Assembly (NCBI GenBank): GCA_910585745.1
Contig: CAJUFM010000005.1
Span: forward strand, 1-64,000
Length of the DNA stretch: 64,000 nucleotides
DNA from: an uncultured Eubacterium sp.
GTDB taxonomy: Bacteria; Bacillota; Clostridia; Lachnospirales; Lachnospiraceae
Direction: 5' to 3'
In this document: piece after piece, positions 45,440 through 52,684 of the stretch
How positions within the stretch are numbered: the stretch's first letter is position 1
Layout of the letters: each line of letters opens with the position of its first letter
The notes under the pieces: model-generated
What the model was told of the DNA's origin: nothing
Database searches by the model: none
Seen by the model: only the letters and a program-made list of their open reading frames with translations
Made by a program: the position numbers and the translations under genes

Positions 45440-46116
45440 TGATTCCCTCCCATGAACTGGTAGCCGTCACCCCAGACTGTAATAATATACTCAGGTTTCC
45501 CCGGTTCCTGTTCAATTGCCTTGCGTAATTTGCGGATATGTACATTCAGTGTACCATCGCCTGTATATTTATCCTCCCAGACTTTTTCAAAAAGCTCCTG
45601 CTTCGGGATCATCCGCCCTTCGTTTTGTATCAGATAAGCCAGCAGCTTAAATTCAAGGGAAGTAAATTTTACTGGAGTTCCATCCACCAGAACCTGCCTC
45701 GCATTAAAATCTACTACCAAACGTCCGCTGTCATACCTTACTATCTCCCTGCTCCCATAGCGTTTGAGTACTGCTTTGACCTTTGCCAGCAAAACACTGA
45801 GAGAGCAGGGTTTTTGAATATAATCATCGCCGCCAATATTCAAGGCAATGATCTTATCATCATCACTTGTCCGCGCTGAGATAAACAGGATAGGAATATC
45901 TGTAGTCTGCCGGAGCTCTTTACACAGCTCAAAGCCGCTGCCATCACCAAGATTTATATCAAGCAGAAGTAACTCCGCCCTATTTTCTTTAAAAAAATCC
46001 CTGCAGTCTGAAACACTGTATGCAAGCGCAGTTTTCACGCCGAAGAGATTGAAATATTCCGCTGTGCTGTCTGCAAGCAGCTTTTCATCATCTATGATCA
46101 AACAATCGTATGTCAT
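45436..46116 (-). CDS. OmpR-family response regulator of the ABC transporter unit
   Basis: A 226-residue regulator with Asp9/Asp10, phospho-acceptor Asp53 in 'LLLLDINLGDGSG', 'ISARTSDDD' and 'YIQKPC', and a winged-helix domain ending 'WGDGYQF'. The start is ATG 46116 with AAAGGTGAT upstream; the frame extends two codons to a TTG. It is the first gene of the regulator-kinase-ATPase-permease series and presumably activates the transporter promoter at 44106-44160. Confidence 0.92.
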   Translation of the reverse strand: MTYDCLIIDDEKLLADSTAEYFNLFGVKTALAYSVSDCRDFFKENRAELLLLDINLGDGSGFELCKELRQTTDIPILFISARTSDDDKIIALNIGGDDYIQKPCSLSVLLAKVKAVLKRYGSREIVRYDSGRLVVDFNARQVLVDGTPVKFTSLEFKLLAYLIQNEGRMIPKQELFEKVWEDKYTGDGTLNVHIRKLRKAIEQEPGKPEYIITVWGDGYQFMGGNQ

Positions 46117-46205
46117 TTTCAATCACCTTTCATAAAGTATATATTCATATTATATTTCCTTTGCCCATAGAATACAAGTCTTCTTAGCTTTTAGAAAATA
46201 TACTA

Positions 46206-46259
46206 GAAAAATACCGACCTCCAATCATTAGAACTTAGTCTAGCTTTTGGGGTCGGTAT
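46206..46259 (-). terminator. Terminator after the LRR/Big2 surface-protein gene
   Basis: ATACCGACC (46211-46219) pairs with GGTCGGTAT (46251-46259); on the minus strand it is followed by TTTTTCTAG. Confidence 0.8.
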
Positions 46260-46289
46260 ATTTATTATTAACAGATATTAAAGTATCTT

Positions 46290-47435
46290 TTATTCAAATC
46301 TTATAATATCAAGAGAACTCAGTGCATTTTTTACAACTAAAGCCTGATCACAATATAATTCTTGTAATTCCGTATTATACAGCAAATCCAGCTCTTTTAA
46401 ATACTCATTTCCCATACAGTATATAGACATTAATTTGGTATTGCTGGAAACATCCAGGCTCACTAAATTAGTTCTTCTACATTGTAATTCCCTTAATTCC
46501 ATATTATTTGACAAATTTAATTCCGAAATGTTGTTATCACAACATCCTAAATACTCTAACTTTGTATTTTGGCTAATATCTAATTCCTCAAATTTGTTAT
46601 TGGCACAATACAAATACGTAAGTTCTTTACAGTTTGAAAGATCTAATTCATATAATGCATTAAATCCCACCGATAGACTCGTAAGCTTTGTATTTTGAGT
46701 CACATCCAATGCTACAAGTCTATTACCATCACAAGCCAGCTCTTTTAAATTAGATAATTTATCGACTGCTATTGATGTAATGTTACCACTACCAACATTC
46801 ACCTCTTCTAGAAACAAAAACTCATTCAGATTTAGTTCTCCACTTAAATTGCTGTCTTCTCCATCAACCCACCAATTAATTCCTGTCAATCTTCCTGAGG
46901 TATTCCATGTATATACATCCGTATCATCTAAATCTGTTGGTATGGATGCACCATTCTCTTTTTGTATTTCTATTAATTCAACCAGCTTTTCTCTATCACT
47001 TTTTTCCTCATTAGGAGTTACTGATGGAGTTACTGATGGAGTTGTTTCTGGAGCTATTGATGGTACTACTGTTGGGGTTATTGTTGGAGCTGAAGTTTCT
47101 TTTTTATCATTGTATTTAGCCTTTTCTTCCTTTGGTTTTACCTTTATACTACAAACTAACTTTTTCTTTCCTGCCTTTGCAGTTATCTTAGCAGTTCCTT
47201 TTTTCTTTGCTGTTACGACACCCTTTTTCGTTACAGTTGCTATCTTTTTCTTTGAACTGCTCCATTTTACTTTCCCCTTATAGTTCTTTACCTTTAACGT
47301 GGTTTTTTGTCCTATCTTAAGGGTAACTTTCTTTTTATTGAGCTTCGGTTTTTTTGCTGCATAAGAATAATGGTCTCCTGCTATTCCAAAAAAAATCCCT
47401 GCCACTAAAAAAAATGCAATTGCCTGTTTTCTCAT
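46290..47435 (-). CDS. Secreted Big2-like and leucine-rich-repeat surface protein
   Basis: A 381-residue exported protein: signal peptide (to about residue 27, 'SYAAKK'), then a Lys-rich Big2-type immunoglobulin-like domain (about 30-105, 'LKIGQKTTLKVKNYKGKVKW', 'IATVTKKGVVTAKKKG'). A Thr/Pro linker (about 115-145) and seven or eight LRR units of roughly 21 residues follow: 'NTKLTSLSVGFNALYELDLS', 'NCKELTYLYCANNKFEELDI', 'NTKLEYLGCCDNNISELNLS'. The start is ATG 47435 with GGAGG upstream. The same Big2-plus-linker plan recurs in the next two surface genes. It probably takes part in surface adhesion. Confidence 0.85.
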   Translation of the reverse strand: MRKQAIAFFLVAGIFFGIAGDHYSYAAKKPKLNKKKVTLKIGQKTTLKVKNYKGKVKWSSSKKKIATVTKKGVVTAKKKGTAKITAKAGKKKLVCSIKVKPKEEKAKYNDKKETSAPTITPTVVPSIAPETTPSVTPSVTPNEEKSDREKLVELIEIQKENGASIPTDLDDTDVYTWNTSGRLTGINWWVDGEDSNLSGELNLNEFLFLEEVNVGSGNITSIAVDKLSNLKELACDGNRLVALDVTQNTKLTSLSVGFNALYELDLSNCKELTYLYCANNKFEELDISQNTKLEYLGCCDNNISELNLSNNMELRELQCRRTNLVSLDVSSNTKLMSIYCMGNEYLKELDLLYNTELQELYCDQALVVKNALSSLDIIRFE

Positions 47436-47583
47436 TTTGTTTCCTCCTATAAATATAATCAAATTTTTCATCCCTTTTTAAAATACGCAGGATATTTAAA
47501 AAAGCCCTAAAAAAATTATTTATACATTATAACAAAATGTTAACTAAATGTCAATTTTTTAAGTATTAAAGTTCCTATCCCTT

Positions 47584-47628
47584 CTATTCACTCAAAAGCA
47601 ATGTTCTCGGTGCAATTTTCTCTGTTTT
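47584..47628 (-). pseudogene. C-terminal remnant of a second FtsX-type permease
   Basis: Fifteen codons read 'KTEKIAPRTLLLSE' then stop, matching the end 'IRKIAPRALLSGE' of the permease at 40976; the DNA identity (AGCAATGYTCTCGGTGCAAT) is clear. Nothing of the rest of the gene remains. Confidence 0.55.
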
Positions 47629-47677
47629 TCAGATTAAAAAAACAGCCTGCCGTCAAGCTAAGGGAGTGAACTAAAAT

Positions 47678-48001
47678 TCAGATCACTCCCAACCCTTTCA
47701 GATAAAGCAGCTTTTCGATGATAACCTGGCCTTTCCACCAGATTTTACTGATCACCCATTCCTCAGGAAAATCCTCCCAGCACCAGGTAATATCCCAGGA
47801 ACCATCTTCCAGCTGGGTATTCTTGATATATTCACATTCATAGTCGGATATATCTTTATGATCCGGATAATACTCACTGTCCGGTTCTGCATAGCGGACA
47901 ATAAATCTAGCAATCTGAGCGGTCCCGTTATAGTCTGTGTGACATCTACTGACACTATCCGTATGCCACCGTGGAGCATGAGGATAAGCATTATTGGGTA
48001 A
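47678..48001 (-). pseudogene. 3' fragment of an unrecognised gene
   Basis: About 105 codons in frame to a TGA at 47678: 'NNAYPHAPRWHTDSVS', 'GTAQIARFIVRYAEPDSEYY', 'DGSWDITWCWEDFPEEW', 'IWWKGQVIIEKLLYLKG'. The Trp/Asp-rich, well-formed sequence is clearly protein-coding, but there is no start codon or ribosome site and the frame closes just upstream. I do not know the family; the pattern resembles toroid-type repeat proteins. With the permease remnant it shows that 47.5-48.0 kb is a junk region between surface genes. Confidence 0.5.
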
Positions 48002-48089
48002 ACTTATTATACATTATATTTTTTGCTTTTTCCATTCCAGAATTGCTATTTTGGTATGCAACTCTCAAAGATTTTATCCTGAGGCATTA

Positions 48090-48122
48090 AAAAATCCCAG
48101 ATTCAAAAAATCTGGGATTTTC
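48090..48122 (-). terminator. Terminator of the Big2-like gene at 48165
   Basis: AAAATCCCAGATT pairs with AATCTGGGATTTT around a short A-rich loop, followed on the minus strand by TTTTTTAATG. Confidence 0.8.
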
Positions 48123-48164
48123 ATAAATATTTCTACACAGTTCAAAGCGCATATTATACAGTTC

Positions 48165-49109
48165 TCAATAAACAACCAAAGAATTTGGATTAACAAAATG
48201 TCCCTTTGGATCTTCCCATCCATACTCAAAAAGAACACGCTGTCCGATCTGAAGCCTATCGCCCGCATCTTTGTCTTTCACACCATTCACAGTGGTAACC
48301 ATATCCTCATCAATAATTACTTCTGTATATTTGGGACCGCCCTGATAACATGCCAGATCAACTACACTGTCATTTTTCCCAATAATATAGAATGTAGCCA
48401 CATTTTTCGTATACTGTGCATTTCCCTTATTCCGGTATTCCATGATCATTTGATAAACGCTCTCAGAAATGACAATTCCCGCATAGGCAGTCACATTTTC
48501 CTTTCCATTGTTATAGGTAAAAGAACTGCATCTAAAATACTCTCCTGCTTTGATAGAATCCGCTGTTATGACCGCGGCCTCTTTCATGATCGGAATGTCC
48601 GCTTTCACCGTCGTGGTATACTCCTTGTTGTCCGCAGAAAGCATTGTAATATTATTTCCATTTACATTCGTTACTTTATAGAAAGTAATATCTGTCAGCA
48701 GCGTCATATCCGTTATATTTGCAGTATTATTCGTATTGGTATTAGTGTTTGTATTGTTGTTTGTATTGTTCTTATTCTGATCTGCTCCCTTATTTGTTAC
48801 CTGGATCCTGACTGCTGCTTTCTTTTTTCCCTTCTTTGCCGTCAAGGTTGAAGAACCTTTCTTTTTCGCCTGAACAGTCACTGCCTTTGCATTCTTCCCT
48901 TTTACGATCGCGATGCTCTTACCCTTGACCGTCCATTTCACCTTCTGATTCGCTTTGAACTGCTTCTTTGCCCCCACCTTCATAGACACTTTTTTCTTCC
49001 CTTTGATCGTTACCTTTTTGGCCGCGCTGACTGGACTGTATACAGAGCCTGCCACGATGGCTCCAGTCAGACAAATAGCTGCCAGTTTCATACCCTTAGA
49101 TTTCATCAT
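48165..49109 (-). CDS. Secreted Big2-like protein with Asn/Thr linker
   Basis: A 314-residue exported protein: signal peptide (cleavage near 'PVSAAKK', about residue 29) and a Lys-rich Big2-type domain (about 30-105, 'VTIKGKKKVSMKVGAKKQFK', 'GSSTLTAKKGKKKAAVRIQV'). An Asn/Thr repeat linker (about 110-133) leads to a C-terminal beta domain of unknown family (about 140-314). GGAAAGGAAC precedes the ATG. It shares its N-terminal plan with the neighbours at 46290 and 49305. No cell-wall anchor is seen. Confidence 0.78.
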   Translation of the reverse strand: MMKSKGMKLAAICLTGAIVAGSVYSPVSAAKKVTIKGKKKVSMKVGAKKQFKANQKVKWTVKGKSIAIVKGKNAKAVTVQAKKKGSSTLTAKKGKKKAAVRIQVTNKGADQNKNNTNNNTNTNTNTNNTANITDMTLLTDITFYKVTNVNGNNITMLSADNKEYTTTVKADIPIMKEAAVITADSIKAGEYFRCSSFTYNNGKENVTAYAGIVISESVYQMIMEYRNKGNAQYTKNVATFYIIGKNDSVVDLACYQGGPKYTEVIIDEDMVTTVNGVKDKDAGDRLQIGQRVLFEYGWEDPKGHFVNPNSLVVY

Positions 49110-49240
49110 ACTGTTCCTTTCCTTTCATAAATAATGATTGGTTTATGATACATTGGAATTATATACACATTCTTACAAAAGAGACAACATAATATGAATT
49201 AAAGCGCCAATTCAGCCACAGGCATCATCCTTTGCCCAAA

Positions 49241-49280
49241 ATGGGGGTGCTACACCGGTCTCCCGGTGCAGCACCCCCAT
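49241..49280 (-). terminator. Terminator of the large surface-protein gene
   Basis: A near-perfect hairpin, ATGGGGGTGCT-A-CACCGG with CCGGTG-C-AGCACCCCCAT, 24 bases past the stop and followed on the minus strand by TTTTGGG. Confidence 0.8.
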
Positions 49281-49304
49281 ACTATTCTTTCATCCGATAT
49301 CATT

Positions 49305-52300
49305 TTATGGTGAAGCCGCCGTTGTTTCCAGCGGCACAAGCTCCACTTTAATCTCCGATATGACTAGATTTTTAATTTTAGTGCCATTCAATGCCTTTAA
49401 TGTAATGCGGTCACATTCTCTGCCTTTGGCAATAAGCTCCACCGTTCCTGTGAAAGAATTGTCTGCATTCACAGTAGGGTTGAGGAAAATAGAATTATCT
49501 TGAACAAAATCTCCCGATGTTTCTCCGCCCTGAGGAACCGTCCAGATCCTAAAGTCACTCGTTCCCCAGGAAGTTCCTGACACCGTTACTTTCAGCTTCT
49601 GCCCAGGAGCCACCGTAACAGGAATCGGTAAATGCATAAATGTTGTATCACCACCCGCTTGTGTATCATTTACTCGGATAGTGTCGCTATCCAGGTCGTA
49701 GGAACCACATTTGCTGTCTATCACTACTTCGGACAGTGAAACTTTCTTCACTGGGCTCTCTGTCGGTGTGGGTGTCGGTTCCAGCTCTGCGGCAGAAGTA
49801 ATTCTCACCTGCCCCGCCTGTTTCCATGAAGCAGAAAGCAGATTCAGGTGCATAGCAGGACGGACACCGCCTCCCTCATTGACCACAATATATCCAGAGC
49901 AGTCTACAACACCCCCGCTTCCAGTATATACTGCATTAAATGGGAAGCTTCCCAGTGACCTCTGCCACCACCAGCCGTTTCCGGCATCGTCTGCCCATGC
50001 GCCTTTGGCATCGGCATATGCAGTATTTTTTACCTGCCTCGTCTGGGAATCCTTCTCATGATACATCGCAAATCCATAGTTCTTATTGCGTACCTCTTCT
50101 GCTGAGAGCAAATATAATTTGTCTGTGGTATCCCCCCCGTTTGCCGTACCGTACTGTGGGTTATCTTCTGTCGAAACGGTAGTTGACAAAATAGCATTCT
50201 GCTCTTCTTCAATAAATGCAGTTGAATAGAAATCATTATTCAGCCATTGACGGATGCTGCTGCCTTCCCAGGATATTTCGCTGCAATTCTGATTATGGAA
50301 GGGCTGGGTATCCATATTCTGGTCTGCCACAATAAGGGCATCGTTTCCATCCACTGACAATACACGCCATTTAATCGGCTCTTTCTTATAATATTTACCA
50401 CCCGCATACATCATGCTGGTTCCATCCGAATCCTTGTATTCTGTATTATCTACCGGACTCTGAGGAGGCTGTTTGGGCTCATAGAGACTCTGGTAATAAG
50501 ATCCAAAAGTAATACAATCCCACACAACATCGTCTCCCTCTGCGCCCGGACTAGTTATTCCCAAAGGACCCGGTTCCCTTGTCACGATCGGTTTCGGGGT
50601 CTGGGTTGGCGTTGGTTTTGGTGTGGCAGTCGGTGTCGGGGTTGGATTTAAATCCTCTGGTTTTGGATCTTCTTTATCGCTGAATACCAGTGATTTAATC
50701 GTAATCTTGATAGTCTTTCCCGCATCCAGTTTATCCGGATTAAAGATCTGGAAGCCGCGGATAAATCCCCCTATACAATCCTTTGTCACCTTAAAGATGA
50801 GTGTCTTTTCTGTCTTAGACTCTACAACCTGTTTGCCCCAGTCAGGATGTTTACCTGCATTGGTATTTGTCACTCCCACTACAGTTGTATCATACAGTGC
50901 ATGACCAAGACCTCCGCCTTCACTTGTATAAGTCAGGACAACGGATTTATAATCCCCTTTTGTAAGATCCGGCAAAAAGAAATTCAGCGCCGCATACTGA
51001 TTGAGGAAAGTTACTGTGACAGAACCATCGGGATTGTTGACAATAGTAGCACCGTTTTTAGACTCGTTGTGAATCGCTCCCTCTTTTGTTAATTCAAAAT
51101 TGAATACAGGTGCTGCTGTCGCCCCAGGATCATTCGGTTTTTGTGATGGAGCTGCTGAAGATCCCCCTGGTTTTGTCGTTGAATCTGGTTTCTTGGTTGG
51201 TGTCGTTCCTGGTTTTGTCGTTGAATCCGGTCCTTTAGTCGGTGGTACACTTGGCTTTGATGACGGTACCGATGGTGAAGCCGACGGACTTATTGTAGAA
51301 CCCGGTTCTGTGGGCATTGGTGTCTCGATTGGTTTGAGATCTTCCGCTGACGGGTTTTCTTTGTCGCTGAAGATCAGAGATTTGATCGTAATGGTAATGG
51401 ATTTACCCTCTTCCATCACATTTGGATTGAAAATCTGAAATCCGCGGATACACCCTCCCTCACATTCATTTGAGACCTTTAATATTAATGTATGCTCTTC
51501 CTTTGACTCTTTAATCTGGCTGCTCCAGTCCGGGTGTTTGCCGGCATTTGAATCTGCAGGTCCTGCCATCTGTGTATCATACAATGCATGACCGAGGTCT
51601 CCGCCCTCACTTGTATAAGTAACAACGACAGACTTATAATTGCTGTAATAATTCTGTGCATTATCCGGCAGGAAGAAATTCAGCGCCGCATACTGCTGTG
51701 AAAATGTAACCGTAATGGAACCATCCGGATTGTTAACAATGCTGGCACCAGAAGGCGATTCATTCTGGTAAGCTCCCTCTGCTGTCAGATCAATGAACTG
51801 AACCGATGGCGCCGGCACGTCAGGTCTGTCATATTTAGGAGTTGAAACCGGCGGTCCTGGCGGCAGGAAAGACGCCTGTGGTGTACTCTGTGGAACAGCA
51901 GGATTGTCTGACGGCGGCTGGGGTACAGGATCGTTATGTATAGACGGCGTGTCCGTAACATTTTTTTTGTCCACTTTATTCACAACCTGAATCTTACAAG
52001 TTGCTTTTTTCTTCGTACCTTTTACCTTTGCCGTGATCGTTGCCTTTCCAATCTTCAGCCCCTTGACCACACCTTTTTTAGATACTTTGGCAATCTTCTT
52101 TTTACTGCTTTTCCAGACAACCTTTTTCTGCGTTGTCTTTTTAGGCTTAAGGGAAGCCTTAAGTTTTAAACTCTTTCCTTTTTGCAGTTTATATGTTGAA
52201 TGGTTTAGTACTATCTTCTTGAGTTTTACATTCTTCTTTCGGGCAAAACTGACCGTTGTACCCATAGGAGAAATAAGCATTAGCACCATCAACATACTCA

Positions 52301-52349
52301 TGAACCATGCTATTTGTTTTTTCCCATATTTCATTGAGATACTCTCCAT
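49305..52349 (-). CDS. Large secreted multidomain protein: Big2-like, two duplicated beta modules, DUF6273
   Basis: A 1014-residue exported protein: signal peptide and Big2-type Lys-rich domain (about 40-130), then a Pro/Ser linker. Two copies of a roughly 150-residue module lie at about 183-330 and 418-563; each shows 'NNPDGS.TVTF..QYAALNFF', 'VVTYTSEGG.LGHALYDT', 'NAGKHPDW' and 'IRGFQIFNP'. They are separated by a Ser/Pro/Thr/Lys linker. A DUF6273 domain (about 608-833, 'ITFGSYYQS', 'IKWRVLSVDGNDALIVAD', 'SIRQWLN', 'VRPAMHLNL') and a C-terminal beta domain (about 860-1014) complete it. The start could be ATG 52349 or 52334. The duplicated module looks like a carbohydrate-binding fold. It is probably a glycan-binding surface protein, divergent from GH98. 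Confidence 0.8.
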   Translation of the reverse strand: MESISMKYGKKQIAWFMSMLMVLMLISPMGTTVSFARKKNVKLKKIVLNHSTYKLQKGKSLKLKASLKPKKTTQKKVVWKSSKKKIAKVSKKGVVKGLKIGKATITAKVKGTKKKATCKIQVVNKVDKKNVTDTPSIHNDPVPQPPSDNPAVPQSTPQASFLPPGPPVSTPKYDRPDVPAPSVQFIDLTAEGAYQNESPSGASIVNNPDGSITVTFSQQYAALNFFLPDNAQNYYSNYKSVVVTYTSEGGDLGHALYDTQMAGPADSNAGKHPDWSSQIKESKEEHTLILKVSNECEGGCIRGFQIFNPNVMEEGKSITITIKSLIFSDKENPSAEDLKPIETPMPTEPGSTISPSASPSVPSSKPSVPPTKGPDSTTKPGTTPTKKPDSTTKPGGSSAAPSQKPNDPGATAAPVFNFELTKEGAIHNESKNGATIVNNPDGSVTVTFLNQYAALNFFLPDLTKGDYKSVVLTYTSEGGGLGHALYDTTVVGVTNTNAGKHPDWGKQVVESKTEKTLIFKVTKDCIGGFIRGFQIFNPDKLDAGKTIKITIKSLVFSDKEDPKPEDLNPTPTPTATPKPTPTQTPKPIVTREPGPLGITSPGAEGDDVVWDCITFGSYYQSLYEPKQPPQSPVDNTEYKDSDGTSMMYAGGKYYKKEPIKWRVLSVDGNDALIVADQNMDTQPFHNQNCSEISWEGSSIRQWLNNDFYSTAFIEEEQNAILSTTVSTEDNPQYGTANGGDTTDKLYLLSAEEVRNKNYGFAMYHEKDSQTRQVKNTAYADAKGAWADDAGNGWWWQRSLGSFPFNAVYTGSGGVVDCSGYIVVNEGGGVRPAMHLNLLSASWKQAGQVRITSAAELEPTPTPTESPVKKVSLSEVVIDSKCGSYDLDSDTIRVNDTQAGGDTTFMHLPIPVTVAPGQKLKVTVSGTSWGTSDFRIWTVPQGGETSGDFVQDNSIFLNPTVNADNSFTGTVELIAKGRECDRITLKALNGTKIKNLVISEIKVELVPLETTAASP

Positions 52350-52590
52350 TCTGAGGCGTCCCTTCTTTAAAAAATATCTGATTCTGGCATTACCTGTGAC
52401 ACCCCGGCCAGGTAATGCACAAATATGGCATGATATCATATCAGCACACCATATGATTGAATATTGTTTTCAGTTCAATTACCAATTTGCCCATTTTATC
52501 TTTTTTATAGCATATTTCTGGATATATAGCAATGCTTTACAGGTCAATTTTTTATAAAAGAATTATAAATTATTTTTAATAAAAAATTGA

Positions 52591-52619
52591 TTGTAAACCA
52601 TAAGAAATTCATATATAAT
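52591..52619 (+). promoter_or_regulatory. Promoter of the GH98 gene
   Basis: TTGTAA (52591-52596), a 17-base spacer and a perfect TATAAT (52614-52619), in a very AT-rich divergent intergenic region (52350-52684); AAGGAGG follows before the ATG. Confidence 0.75.
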
Positions 52620-52684
52620 TTGGGAAAGAAATAAATGCCATTTGACCATTTTAAAATCAGAAAATTAAGGAGGTTACATAAAAA

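Noticed and set aside
47994-48851. 285-codon plus-strand open frame
   Set aside because: Antisense to the Big2-like gene at 48165 and to a terminator; Ile/Cys/His-rich shadow with no domain.
50560-51360. Repeated Pro/Thr/Ser codons as a possible tandem DNA repeat or CRISPR-like array
   Set aside because: These are coding linkers between the protein modules; no regular spacer-repeat pattern exists, and no CRISPR array was seen anywhere in the window.
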